Origin: Pithys albifrons albifrons
Lineage: Eukaryota; Chordata; Aves; Passeriformes; Thamnophilidae
Assembly (NCBI RefSeq): GCF_047495875.1
Contig: NC_092464.1
Coordinates: 6,234,737-6,298,736, forward strand
DNA length: 64,000 nt
Reading direction: 5' to 3'
Part shown: positions 25,933-39,400 of the stretch, piece by piece
Numbering within the stretch: position 1 is the stretch's first letter
How the letters are laid out: each line of letters begins with the position of its first letter
Translations under genes and position numbers: made by a program
The notes under the pieces: model-generated
Database searches by the model: none
What the model saw: only the letters and a program-made list of their open reading frames with translations
What the model was told of the DNA's origin: nothing

Positions 25933-28900
25933 CCTTTCCTGGTGGGTGTGTGCAACTTTACCAGTTTTTAATGTAGAAATGGCAAATCTGATGTCGCTCC
26001 AGCACTTTATTTGATGAACCAAGTTGTCCCTCACAGAAACTTGTTTCTATCCCAAATAAAAAATTGCTAACATTGCATCAATCACTGGGAATAACGGCTT
26101 GCTTGCCTTTTTTCAGAACAGATACTGTTTTACTAGAAGAAAGGCACGTGGGTTGGTTGTGATGATTTTATTTCTTAGGCCATCCATGGGACTGAAGGGA
26201 TTCCACCTCTCTTTTCTATACAGGTGTGACTGTCACCTCAATGGTCACTGTTTTAGAGCATATACATATTTCCCTTCATTTTTAGTCCAGAACAGATGAA
26301 CCTTGCAGATGTCTTTGACTGGAGTTTTGAATGTCTTTAGCCTGCATGTTGTAGGAAGCTACAGGTTGTGTTTACAGTAATGTCACTGGCTCGCCTGCTT
26401 TTTTAGTAGGCTATCCCATAAGCATGGCTTACATAAGCTCTGAGCCTATTAAGTCTGAATTATGTTTCCCTGTTGACATCTTAAGGAGCGCTTTGCTGGC
26501 TTTCAGTCATTGTGAAAATGTTTCTGCTGTTCAGCTTACAGAGCATCTTTGACATTGTGGCTCTAATGGCCTTACTGTTTATCTAGTGAGTTGTTTAATA
26601 GTACATGCTGCTATAAAAAAACGTGGGGGTTTGCTACTGATTGCTTTTAGTGGTTGTTTTGCTTTTAAGTACATAGTGTTTTGGTTCTCAGCTGCAGGGA
26701 TAAAAAAGTTCTTGAAAGAGCTTGTAGAAAAACAGAGCTTGTTGTTCTGTTTACATTAATTTATATTTTAACAGTTATTTTTGCACTGAAAATGTTGATT
26801 GCAAGACAAAATTGTATTTTTAGGGGGTTTTTATAGACGTCAAAAGATTAAGCTGTGATTACTCAGAAAGTGGCAGATTACTTATGGGGTTTTTCCATTA
26901 CTTTCTGTTTCTATAATTTTTTTTCTTGGAATTAAATTTGATCAGAGGAGTTGGGAAAGAGTATTACTTTATTTAGAAAAAAAAATATATTTATTATATC
27001 TTTTGCAAGAGTTTAGCCAGAGATCCAGAAAGTTAATCTTTCCCTGCCATTAAGCAATGCATTCGGTGTATGATAATGGAAGCTGGAAATAATATGTGTT
27101 AAATTCTGGGGAAAATGTTAACATTTCAAATATTCATGGATTATTAAAATATGTGAATTAGCAACATCTGATATCCTTAGATATTAACACTCATCAGCGT
27201 ACATAAGTTCTGTTAAATATGAAATCTGGTTCAGCAGAGACTGCATTATCTACATACATTTAACATTCAGTGCTTGAAAAAGGGTACCCCAGATGTAAAA
27301 CCAGACATTGAAAAACTCAGTCAGCATGGATAAGCTGAAGTTATTGGTCAGCTGAAAGCAAAAGTGTTAGCTTTATTGTTTTCAGCCAACAGTTCTGTAA
27401 GGATGTGGCAAAGACATTTAGGAATGAGTCTTGTGTGTAGGTCATTCAAAAAAAAAGAAAAGAAAATTATTCATAGGTGGTGAAAAGAACAAGAGATTCT
27501 GAACCAGAAGACTCATCCAGTGTTAACTATGTTACACTGAGATTTCATGATGATTAATAGGTATGGAGGAGGCAATTTTTGAACTTACCAATTCATTTGC
27601 TGAACATCATCAGATCCAAAAATTCTGGTCTCTAAAAAGCACCATGACCTCTTTCAAATAAGAATACTCAAGTGTTAAAGCTTTTACCTGTAACTCCATT
27701 GTGATCTGTGCCAGCAAAGTTTCTCTTTTAACTTGCTCCTTGCTCCTCCTCTGAGTTTCAGGAGTCTATTCTGATAAAAAAATTATTCTGAGGTTGTATC
27801 TCATCTGGACCTTAAATACTTCCATAGTCTCTGAAAGCATGGAGGAAATCCTACAACATTTTTACTGGTGTAGCAGATGCTCACATTCATCCAGATTAAA
27901 TACTTTTATCTGTCCCATCTGCCAGTACGTGTGGTGGTGCCTGTGCTCACTTTCCCAACTGCAAGGCCAAGCATTATGGAGCGGGCCTACTCCTGAACTC
28001 CTGTAAGGGCTGAAAACTGGTGTTGAAAGAGTTACAAACCACTGTGATTCTGTGGTATGTTCAGAGATTCTGTTTGCAGGTCTTATCCAGCCTCACTAAC
28101 ATAAATTCAATGGAATGCTGAAAGAAAACCCAGACTACCCAGAAAAGTTAGCAGCCGCCCTGGGCAGCAACGTGTTATAGAGCAGTCCTCTCGCTGAAAG
28201 AATTTTAGTAAATCTTTAGTCTTTGGTTTGTATTCATATATCCTGAAAATGTCTTGGACAATTTGTGTGCAATGCCACAGGAAACTATATTTACTGCTGG
28301 TCAGCTGATATGTGAGTCACCTTCAAGGAACTAAACTCTACAACATAACTGGAAAACTATGTGCTGTGGAACTGTTTTCACACAATAAACCCATGATGCT
28401 ATTGTCAGATGGCAGTTTAGAGTCATTGAAGCTGCTTTAGAAGGTAAAGCCAAAGCAAACAGTTAATAAAAGTTTCTCCCTCATTTGTAAGAGCTTCTGA
28501 AATAGCAAACTGAATAATTATGTTTATTGTTAAGTTTTAAAAAGGACTTAACATATTTCTTATGTGTATTTATGTTTCTGAGGTTAATAAGGAAGATCAT
28601 TGAGGCAGGAATTATTAAGAAGATGTAGGAGAATTTGAGACACGGGGCAGTTCCTGGTGAGCCCTGCTCTGGTGGGTCAGCCAGTGAGAGAGTCGATGTG
28701 ACACCAGCCTCTTCTCAGGGGACAATTGTGTATAATGGGAGCTCACAACATGCATGGATAAAACTGACACCTCAATCACAGGCAGAACAACCTCCAACCC
28801 TTCTGTGTGTGTGTGATGTGAGCTGTCCAAGCCACACTCTTATTCTTCTGAGAGCCACCCAGATGAAACATGCTTTCTACCAGCTTCCCCTGAAATGCCA

Positions 28901-30796
28901 CCAAGTGAAGCACAGCTTGATGTGGTGCAGAAATGCACCCAGTCTTCTCATGCTCTAATTGGGCTGTGGATGACAGACAGCACCCAAAAAGCATCAGTTA
29001 GTGTTAACCCCAGCTAAGAGCTGCACTGCATTAACTCACCCTCAGGGCTGAGTTCTGAACTGTTGTTGTCTCACCTCTATCAGATTCACCTACATCCCAG
29101 TACTTCCACGGCACATCCACCACTGTTCCCCAGTCTACCACAGCTGGTAAATCACTGTGCTTCCTTGGTGGATTTAGTCTTACTGGAGTAATAAGCATGC
29201 CAAGATGTAGAGTCTGTAACAAGGAATGTGACATCTTAAGAATTTACCTGAAAGGCAAACTATAAGCCTGGAATTGCTCCTTTAGGATTAATCCTAGGGG
29301 TTTGGGGTTTGGGGGATCTTTTTACCCCTGCAGTCCATTCAGGAAAATATTAATGCCATTTTCTGAGAATACAAAGGTAGAAAACACCACCAATTCCTAG
29401 TGTATCAGGCTATCCTGTAGGCAGGGTTGCATAACTGTTATTGAATTTATGCATGATGCATGGAATTAAAAATACAAAGTGTAAGGTCATGCACTCAGCC
29501 CTGTTTAAGAATTTATGTTATGATCAAGTAGCTTACCAGCAGAATTTGTTTGAGAGGATAATAAAAGTATATGTATCAGTCACTGTGAACATCTACATCT
29601 GAAATAATTGCATGGAAGTGCCTTCATAGCAGATCTGGTTAATGGAGTCCATGAAGTCATAAAATATCTTACCACCCAAAAAAATCTAAGTGCATTTGCT
29701 TAAATAGCCCCTAAAACTACCTTTTCCTGTCCCTGAAGTCTTAGGAGGAAAACTCAGGTGTAGAAATCCCCATGTGCATATCACTGGCTGACTGAGCCAA
29801 TGTGAGGCACAATACAGTGCACCCACTTAAAAAGTAAATGAGATTCTAATATGTATCAGGAATGCTAATTGCAGAGAAAAAAAGACAATATGAATGCTGC
29901 TGCACAGTGATCTGCAATACTGCCTATGCAATACACCCCAGTGATGACTGATGCTCAAGAAAGGTCTCCTGGTAAAAGCACACCATGGGAGTATGAAGTT
30001 GATAAGGGGAATGCAGAGCTAGGCATGGAAGGAGAACAGTTTAAGTGACGGGATGCTGCTCATTCTAAAGAAAGGAGTATAAATCACTGTAGGTACCATC
30101 ATTGGGATTGAAAAGGAGACTTTTCATTATCATTGTGGTTAGGTTGAGAGGACTTTCCAGTAACACTGACTATCCCCAAGCCAGCAGTGTGTGAGGTGGG
30201 TTAGATGTTGAAAAAAGCAGTCCATGTCAGCAGGGGACTTATTATGGTGACCCAAGAAGACCTTTCAGTCCTGTGTTTTCCTATGGTAATATTGGTGCCT
30301 GGCAGCATGAGTTGCTCAGCATGATTTGGATGAGGTTTGAAGTGATCTGCTTCGGTTAAACTCAGTGAAAACTTTTCTCTGAAAAATTCAGATGCAGCTG
30401 AAACCCATCTTTTTACTCTTCTTCCACATCTCAGGAAGCCTGAATGGAAAATTGTTATAACTTGGCCCATGACCGAGATGTGCAGAAATATGGCAATGTC
30501 CCATACTTGGATAGAAGGCCTTTGTTCCCCCCTTCAAGCCTTTCCTACAAGTCTAAGTAGGGCAGTTCCTTGAAGAGATGTTCTGGAAAAGTGCTACTAA
30601 ACTTACATCAGGTTAAAATCTGTGGATTTGCAAACTGGTCAGATATCAAGAGAACCTTATTGGGTTTAATTCACCACCATTTTGATCTTTAAGAACCAAA
30701 TTCTGTTGATAAAATGGTATGTTATTAGGGCTGTTCTGACACAGTTCTGCAGCAGGGCAAGAAGGAAAGAGAGAAATCAAGTTACAAGACTTTGAG

Positions 30797-30897
30797 TGAT
30801 CTGGTCTAGTAGAAGGTTCCCTGCCCATGGTTGGGGGTTTGGAACTAGATGATCTTTAAGGTCTCTTGCAACCCAAACCATTCTATGATTCTATGAA
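30797..30897 (+). repeat. CR1 LINE 3' end fragment
   Basis: Ends with a near-perfect CR1 terminus (AACCCAAACC, then ATTCTATG repeated twice), preceded by GGAACTAGATGATCTTTAAG. It is the least degraded CR1 tail in the window and heavily 5'-truncated. Confidence 0.9.
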
Positions 30898-32376
30898 TGG
30901 CAGCAATGCATAACTTCTTAGGACTTCCACTTCATCATGTTCTTTCATAAGTCTCCCTCCCAGCCACAAGAAGGTTGTCCTGAGCCCCACCAATGCAGCT
31001 TGGAGGGGAATAAATGTCCTAGAAGGAGAACAAGTGGGATGAAGGGTTATTTAGTGCAGATCCTGGCCTGCCAGATGTGCAAGAGAGAGATTTAGGATCG
31101 TGAGGATTGCTTGGGTGGGAAGAGAAATGACTCCGTCTTTATGTGAAGCTTAATCTATGAGAAGTTCACAACAATTTCCTGTACTGAATCACTTTCCTAA
31201 GTGACAGACCCTAAGGAACACGAGGAGTTGTTGGGCCACATGTATCTCCCTAATACTTTTTTCCTTTGTTTGCTTATGCTCCCTTTAGTTCAAAGTTTTT
31301 GGTCAAGAAAACAGAATCAAAAAGACACAAAATATGTGTAGCATGTAAATGTGTAAGACAAGGCTGCTGCTTGCATTGCATCATCTTCAGCACTGGGGGC
31401 TTTGCTTTTGTATAAAACTGTTTCTTAGAGTTAATTACTGAATGTTACTAAATGAGCACCATGATCTCTAATTGAGGAACAGAAGAGGGAGTGTATGTGG
31501 CCACCTGTGAAGAAGAATTGGTAGCCCATCCTGTGGGAATTCATCAGCTGGCCAACTATATGGGAGTTTCATAGGCAAGGGACTATCCCATCTGGAAAAC
31601 TGTGGTCAGTGCAGAGTATGAAGAAGTTTAACAATATGGAGCAAGATGATCTTTTGCATTTGTCCTCAGTGCCTGAAAACGTTCCTGAGCACATTTAATT
31701 TATTAGTGTAGAAATGACCACGAATTGCTTTCTCACCCAATGCTGATAATCTCCATCACCACAAATTTCTCAGCAGACCATAACAGGTTTGAAAGAGGTT
31801 TATGGGAATGTGTCAGATTTTCTATTTGTTTAAATGAAATTGGTATAGAAAGCTATCACTGTCCCTTGTGGTAAAATCACAAGTAATAGCAAAATAGCAT
31901 TTAACAGACCTAGGTGAAAGTGGATTACAATTTTACATTTCAAGATCTCAGACAATCAAAGCATATCAGAATGGTCAAAGGTGGACTTGTATTTCTACCT
32001 GACATGATAGGGCTGTCTCTGAGGGAAGATACATCAAAACTCCAACATTTTCAAAAGACATGAAGCATCAAACTAGGGAATTTCAAAATCATAAAACTTT
32101 TTGCAGGGTGATGAAGGGTTGTTTTTCCCCAAAAGGAATGAGGCCTCATTCATTCAGATTGCCTGTGCCAACAAACAAATGAAAATGGAACTCTGATGAC
32201 ATATGATAGCACTTTACAGCAATCTGCTTATTTTCTTTTCAAATGACATACAAATCTAGAATACCAAAGCCCTATTTCTGTAGGGTTTACTGTCTCTCTC
32301 CAGAGAAGTGCTTAACTCAAGAGCTGTAGTGAGACTTGCTACCCTGAATCAAGTAATTATTTTTGCATTTAATGAC

Positions 32377-32404
32377 AAACATGCTCTTGTAAACATGCTC
32401 TTGT
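32377..32404 (+). repeat. tandem duplication of a 14-bp unit
   Basis: AAACATGCTCTTGT occurs twice back to back, perfectly. It probably arose by local slippage. Confidence 0.85.
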
Positions 32405-34881
32405 TCATGGGGGCCACTGAAGGCATCCACTCTGTGAATAAAGGTTAATCGCCTTGGAGGGAAAGGTAGTATTGATATTGCATCTGATAATTAATATAAA
32501 TGAAGTGGAATTTTAAAATATTGTGTACCTTCTAATTGTAAATACCAGGTTTCATCTGCTTGCTGGAAATTAAAGCAGATTTGGGAAGAAGGAATTACAG
32601 CTCAAATTACAACATTTTAGGGCTAAGTCTTTTTTTAAATCCTCAAACCACAGGAGAGAGTCTGCATCCTCAAGCTTTATAGGTTGTACTTCTACCACTA
32701 AGGAGATACTCTCCTTGGGGTCCACCAGTTCCATTTCTTGCACAATGGAAGGAAGAGGGAATAAGATGCAACTACATAAAAACTGTGGAAGAACAGCTTT
32801 TTGCCAGGAAATGGGAAGCCATAGAAGATTTGTAAAGAAGTTGAAGTTGTCACAAGCCTATTTGAACACTTCCTTCCCTCCTCTCTCTCTACACCCCAAT
32901 GTTCATGTCCTGGGTGCCCTTGTTCACCTTATCTGCTCTTTCAGCAGTTCCCAACATTCTGAGAACATGCATTTGTGTTTTGGTTACATCAGCTGTAGAT
33001 AAACAGGCAGGAACAGGCATGTCAGTAACAGTCATCATCAGGACAGACAAAATCTGCAGAGCAATGAGCAGAGGGTGCGTGGGGCACCAGGGAGAAGCAA
33101 GACTCATCAGAAAGCTGCAGGAGCCATAATGAGAGCTGGGAAATACTGGAGATGGGGGCCAGAGAGTTACAGGGTCCAGTAGAAGGCAGGGAGCCCAGGG
33201 GATCATTAGTGAGAAGTGAAAGTGTCATTTGAGTCTGTCTCATCAACTTGGACACATAAGGGAGGCGAATTTTCCTTCTCGAGTCACATGCAGCTTTGCA
33301 GAAGAGCAGTCCAGAATACATGAATAAGCACAACTGGGGACACAAAGTAGTGTCAAAACAACTGTCAGCCTGTTACTGTCCCTTTTGCTTCTGCTCATAT
33401 AGGCTTAGGGCTGGGAGCAGGAGCATTTGGTGTGAGACTGGAGAATTCAAAACTCAGAGGGAAGTAGCTAAACCCCAGCACACTTCCCAGCTTCATCCTT
33501 CATATTTTTCGTGTCTTCTACCTGCATAGTCCATATGTCCCAAAGCAACTTTAGCTATTTGTATTTCCCATTAGCCATCCTTTCTTGAGAAGTGCCTGGG
33601 AAGCAGAGCACTCAGGTAGTTGATGCTTTTTTGCAAACATCTGACTGCATCTGTTTAAGTATTAAACATCCTCAGGGGTAATGAAAGGTCCACTAGAAAC
33701 AGACAGCATCATGTGAGGCTTCAAAAAGATAAATCCTGACACCAACCATCAATCAGTTCAGTTGCTTTTGATGACTCTCAGCAGAGATGGAAAGCCTTTG
33801 TCCTCACAGAGATTGCTTTAAATGCAAACCTTTGCCTGAGACTCCAGGCTTTAAAAATTGGATGATTTATCAGTAGGCATGTAAATAAGTATAATTAATT
33901 TTATTGAGTAGATATATTCCACCCTCTTGTATAACACCAGATGCTGGTGCAAAAGAATCTAGGGAAATTAATCTCACTGTAATTATGATGGACCATCAAA
34001 GACTGCTGGTTTTCCAAAATGCCATTGTATGGTAGATTAAGAGGAGTCTGTTCAAAGCTGGGAGGTTTAGGGCTGCTTTGCCCAAGAGATGTAAGGAAAA
34101 TGCACCTGAGAACAGATGGGAAGACAAACTACTTTCAAAACATACTCCTAAAAAGTAATCTGCTTCCTTCTGTAAATCCAGATTTTTTTGTATCTGTATC
34201 CTGCTACAGGTTCAGTTGTTTCTTCTGAAGAACTGAATTTTGGCACAAGTGTGTTCAGTTCCTGGTTTTAATGTATTACGTGGTGTCCATGTTGAATATA
34301 TATTAAAATCTGCCAGATTTTCCCCTGAAACATTAATCACAGAAAGGTAGATTTTTAAAAATACGGATAGCCCAATTCCCAATAAATGTTTGCATACAGA
34401 AGAGGAGTGAGCTTTTGCTTCTGATGCAGCTCCAAGGAGGCCAAAAAAAAGTGGACTAAGGCATTTGGTGGTTGTTTTTTTGTTTGTTGGTTAGTTTGGG
34501 GGTTTTTTTCCGTCCAATATATAAGGAATTCTAAAAAGCAATAATCCAAAGCAGATTCACTGGTGGGCATTTGGTGCAGATTTTCATTGTAGAATTATAA
34601 ATATTTGCTTCTTGATCTATAAATGAGTCACTTGGACATATCAGAGAGAAATAAAATCTAGTGAAAATGCTATTAAGTGCTCTTCCATAGGTATTTATAT
34701 AAGGGAATACAAAACTATCTCCCTTTAAACTTCATGGCTGAGAGATGACTTGGAAATACGGAGGAAGAAAAATGCTAAAATATTAGTTCAATTAACCTGG
34801 CTCTTAGAAACCACCCTCACATCTTTTGTTCTGTTTCCAAATAAGATAGATTTCTCTAAAAATATTGTTTAAGCATTGACT

Positions 34882-34883
<2 letters not shown>

Positions 34884-34927
<44 letters not shown>
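34884..34927. repeat. (AT)22 microsatellite
   Basis: 44 bp of uninterrupted AT dinucleotides inside intron 16, followed by a degenerate ATATGTAT tail. Likely length-polymorphic. Confidence 0.95.
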
Positions 34928-34930
<3 letters not shown>

Positions 34931-36221
34931 TATATGTATTTTATTTGTAAAGATACTAGTAGACTCCATTGAGATTTGGTTGTAATCCAGGGGATTGAAG
35001 GGGAGCTGAGGTTTTATTTTGAAAACTTCAGCCCTGTTGATATAGTAGGCATCAGTAGGGCAAACAACTGTCCATTTTTTGTACTATGTGTGTCCTTGGT
35101 TCATAGTGTAAATAGGGTTTTGTCAGTGGTTAAGTTCTTGCTAATAGGTGGGTAGTTATTAAAAATCTAGGAGACACTGAGTCAAATTTAATTGGACAAG
35201 AGTGTGCAAAGGTAGGTACAACTGAATGTGTCTCATTTTATTAATGTCACAGTACAAGTTGTCTGGATGTCATTGAAAGGGTAATGACAACAGAATTATT
35301 CCTATTATGTGTTGAGGGAAAGGCAAGATTTTAATGTAAAAATGGACCAGGTGGTACAAATTTGGTATATTGTTCACTACTACTAAACATCCTATACTTA
35401 AAACAAAAGCCCCAAAACCTAAACAGTTAAATTATTATTTTTCCCCACCAAAACTAATCAGTGAGCAGAGTATTCTAACAGTTGCCTCTAGAAATACCTT
35501 GTTAAAAAGAATATGTGAAACAATCAGCTACTCATGACAGCCTTAACCTTCTTAGCAGGTATATGATATTTAAGAGATAGTGGAATTTGTCTTTTCCATG
35601 TACAGTGCATATTCATATCTGCATTTCTCCACCTAGCATGTATGTGACAACATGGTCTGTGGCTTCCCAAGGGAATATGCTGAAGAATGCATTTGGAAAC
35701 TGAATGTAGTACACAGGATTAGATACTACTTTTCTGCTTTTTGAGGTCTTATTAAACAGTAATTCCTGCAGTTAAAGAGGTCCTGTTTTGGTCTCTTGCT
35801 GCCATTTCACAATTTTTTCTGTTCTTGAAAGACCACCTGTCTGGATCTCATTCTGTTAAACTTCTCTAAATTCAAGAAACCCTCTGATCTATATTTGCTG
35901 GGGAGAATCTCCAGCAGATACAGATCTATTCCATCAATTTTCTTTTATTGCAAACAGTGCACAAGAAAGGGGACTGTTGCTTTTCTGTCCTTCTTAATGT
36001 TTTTATTTCTTAGCTGCTATATGAGTCCCTCTTGTTCTATTTCTCTGACTCTGGATTCATGTGTTAACTTTTCTTCTTCCTATATGGTCTGGGTCATCCT
36101 TAGCCAGACTCTTGTTTAAATTAATTCTTATTGAATATGACCAAAATCTCTCCTTACCTTAATTGTCTTCTACCTAAATTGTTTTCTTTCTTTTTGGTCA
36201 GTTCTGGCCTTAATTAACATA

Positions 36222-36420
36222 CAATGTTTTGGGTTGGAAGGGACCTTACAGATGATCCAGCTTCAACACCCCTGTCATGGGCAGGGACACCTTCCACTAG
36301 ACAACATTGCACAAAGCCTTGTGCAGCCTGGTCTGGAATACTCATGGAGATGGGACAGTAACAACTACTCTGGGCAACCTGTGCCAGTGCCTCACCATCC
36401 TCACAGTCCCAATTTCTCAT
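36222..36420 (-). repeat. CR1 LINE fragment, antisense
   Basis: GGGTTGGAAGGGACCTTACA and GGGCAGGGACACCTTCCACT are reverse complements of the CR1 3' region; the distal part GGGCAACCTGTGCCAGTGCC is also typical. The terminal octamers are eroded, so this copy is older or clipped. Confidence 0.85.
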
Positions 36421-39400
36421 GAAAAGGGTACATGCTAACTGCTGTTAGGACTTGGATTGAAGTATACTTGGTATTTTCCATGTTGAATTTTCATGGAGAT
36501 GAGAAGATGAATTACATATGCTTTTGGGGATGGGCAGTTTTCAAGCAGCTCTACTAGGATCAAATTCCTCTGCAGCCTTCTCCCCACCATGAGTTTTCCC
36601 TTCTCTTTCTGGCCTCCCTCATGTAGACTCATTCATTGCAACTGCACAACCAAGAGTACTCTCATGCTCCTTGTGCTACAAACTCCTTTGTATGGAAGTT
36701 TCTTCCAGGAAAACTTCCATATCCCTTCTCCCCTTCTGTAATATTCTTGTCTCCCACATTTAGATGTGATGCCATCCCATTTCTGTAAGGTTTGGCAGGT
36801 GAAAAATGCCTGCTGAAGAATCTCTGTTTGAAAACACAGGCAGGTGGTTGCCTCTATAAACTGACTAAGGCATGAAAACAAACACTGGGAGTGTCTCTCC
36901 TATGTCTTGGTTAGCACATTCCCTTGCCACCCCATCCCAGCTGATGCCTGGGCATTCCGGGAACAGTCCTGGCTGGGGACAGCAGCCATGAAGCAATCCT
37001 GACTGAGGGAAGAGCAGCCAGCTGCTTACCCTCAGGGATGGACAACAAGCCTTGGCTTGTCTTTGTTTACTACTGTAGATGCAATTTTCGGATCATAAAA
37101 TGGACTAGCTGCCTGGGTCTCAGTGCCCCCCTTCTCTCTAGCAGATTGGCAGTGAGCGTAAACTCAGAACAATGCTCTTATGGACAACTTACACCATCTA
37201 CTTTCTTCTTTGCTTACTCAATTTTCTGTTCATCTTCCACTAAATAAGATTTTGAGTAACTCCAGTTGCTGGTATTTCAACCAGACACACAGAATACAGT
37301 TAATAAAAACCCTCCAATTTTCAAATTTCCACATTAGCAAAACACTTCCATATTTCCTGATATAAAAAGGTAGTCAAAGATGAGGTCATCACACCCGAAA
37401 AGAAGAGCTTGCTTTGGTTTGAAGGATGCTGGTAGTCAGTCCTCCATGAAGTGCTTTTCTCCTTTTTCTAGTAATGCTTCTCTGAAAAACACAGCTCAGA
37501 GTCAGCTTTATCCTGTTGGTGAAAAGAACATCCACCTCCTTCCCTTTCTTCCTAGGGATATCTCCCTGGGGCTTTAGGAAGCACTAAGAAACCTGCAGAA
37601 TTAATGACAGCTAAGCCAGGAGCAGATGATGGCAGAGAAAAGTGGTTACTTTTTAGGATAGCAGTGCATGTCAGCACCACCTGCCTTGCAGAGCTTTCTC
37701 TCATTTTGGATATGCAACTGGCACCACTGCTGCTAAAACCTCCTGGCCTGTTTTTTTAATGAAATATGAAGGGTTGTCTCACCTTTGAGTCAAGGGTCTT
37801 CTCCAGCAGAGGTATGTGAAAGCCTCAAGCCCAGCCATGTGCTGTGAAGGCAGGAGATTTCATACAGTGCAGAATGACTACTAGAAATCTAGTAGCTTTT
37901 CTTGAAGAAGCCCTCCCTGGCTGGCAGGTAGCTCTGACACTTTGTTCTACCCTCCCAGGAATCTGCACTTGCAAAATACATAAAATCTGAACTGCCTTAC
38001 ACCTCCCAAATTCACTAAAGAGGTATCCTTTCCACATTCCACTTAATAGGAAAGTGTAATTTTGTGATGGAACCCAAATTATAATATTAAACCTGGGAAA
38101 TGGATCAGAAAGTAAGATTTTTAAAGGAAATCATGTTCTCCCTGAAAGAAAAAAAAAAGTGAAGCTTATATCAATTATTTCTTGGCACTCTGATTTAATT
38201 TTTGAGCCTCTGGGCCTACCCTTATCTTGATTTTTCTTTGGTGTAATATATTGGCTGCAGGGAAGCAATTATTTCCTGTGGGAATTATAATTGGGTTTTT
38301 TTCACCATTATTCTGTTTGTATATGTTTTTTATCCTTTTAGTTCTCTGTGGCTTACCTTTCTCCGAAGGTTTTCTGCCATGTGTGAATGGGAATTACCTT
38401 TTTCTCTTGATCTTCAGTCCTGACTGCCCAAGGGATATAATGGCCTCTAGATGAAACAGTACAGAACCGGCACAATCCTTGGTCACAGCTGGGTGTCCCC
38501 CTCTCAGTGGAGGAGTAGGATCTGAGTTGTAAAAGGATGACTCCAGGAGCCCCACTCTGCCTTGACTGGCCAGTGTTCTCCATGTGAACCCCTCCAGGGT
38601 TACACCTGGTGTGGTCTTCAGGTGAAAACCACAGAGATTTAACTTCCAATAGTAGGGGTTTTTCTCTTGTGTCTAGTCATTATATATTAATTGATAGAGC
38701 AGCTGATAAGGTCATATTTGCATAAAGCTAGTGAAAATATTCCAAGGATAATACAGGAGTTTCTCACCTGTCATCAATCCTTTCAGAGAACAGCAGTAGT
38801 CAGTGCAAACCTGTGCAGTCTGTCCTGCTTTCTGATTGTCCTGACATCCTCATTGCCATGACAGCTAAACACTTTTGTTGACTTAACATAAAGGTAAATG
38901 GCTCTTGGTTTGTAATCAATACACTTTCTGTAGTTTCCCAGTGCTTTTGGGGTATGTTGAGTCTTCACTGTCACAAACTCAGCTGGTTTTGCTGGGACAA
39001 GTGTTTATGTGGACTTGTCTGATAGCACGTTTTTCTCTGTCTAGACAGTAGCTTGAAAAGTCCATAGCAGCTCTAATGGAGCTCTTGCTACACTGGTGAA
39101 TTAGCATTGTTTTGATAGCTGATGAAAAACCTACAGGAACATGTTCGTTTTTATGCTGTGGCTTGAGTAGGGGGAAAGGATTTGTCTGCCTCCACTCAGC
39201 ATCTCACCCTCCTCTCATATAGCACTTGGAGAGTAAGAATTCCAGATCAGAAAACACTAGGTTTCTAAAGACTCATCTGTTGATTTTTTTAAGGGACATG
39301 CTTTTAAAAAAGCACTAAAATCAACAGGTATAAGAGAAATCCAAATTCAGTTCAATAGTTCTTGGCCAGCACTTGCAGTAGCACAGCTTGTCTGGGTATT

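Noticed and set aside
28635..28958. 107-codon plus-strand frame in intron 16
   Set aside because: No homology recognised, and a length expected by chance in a 64-kb window.
29297..29315. GGGGTTTGGGGTTTGGGGG, telomere-like or G-quadruplex motif
   Set aside because: Only three G-tracts, so an intramolecular four-stranded quadruplex is not supported.
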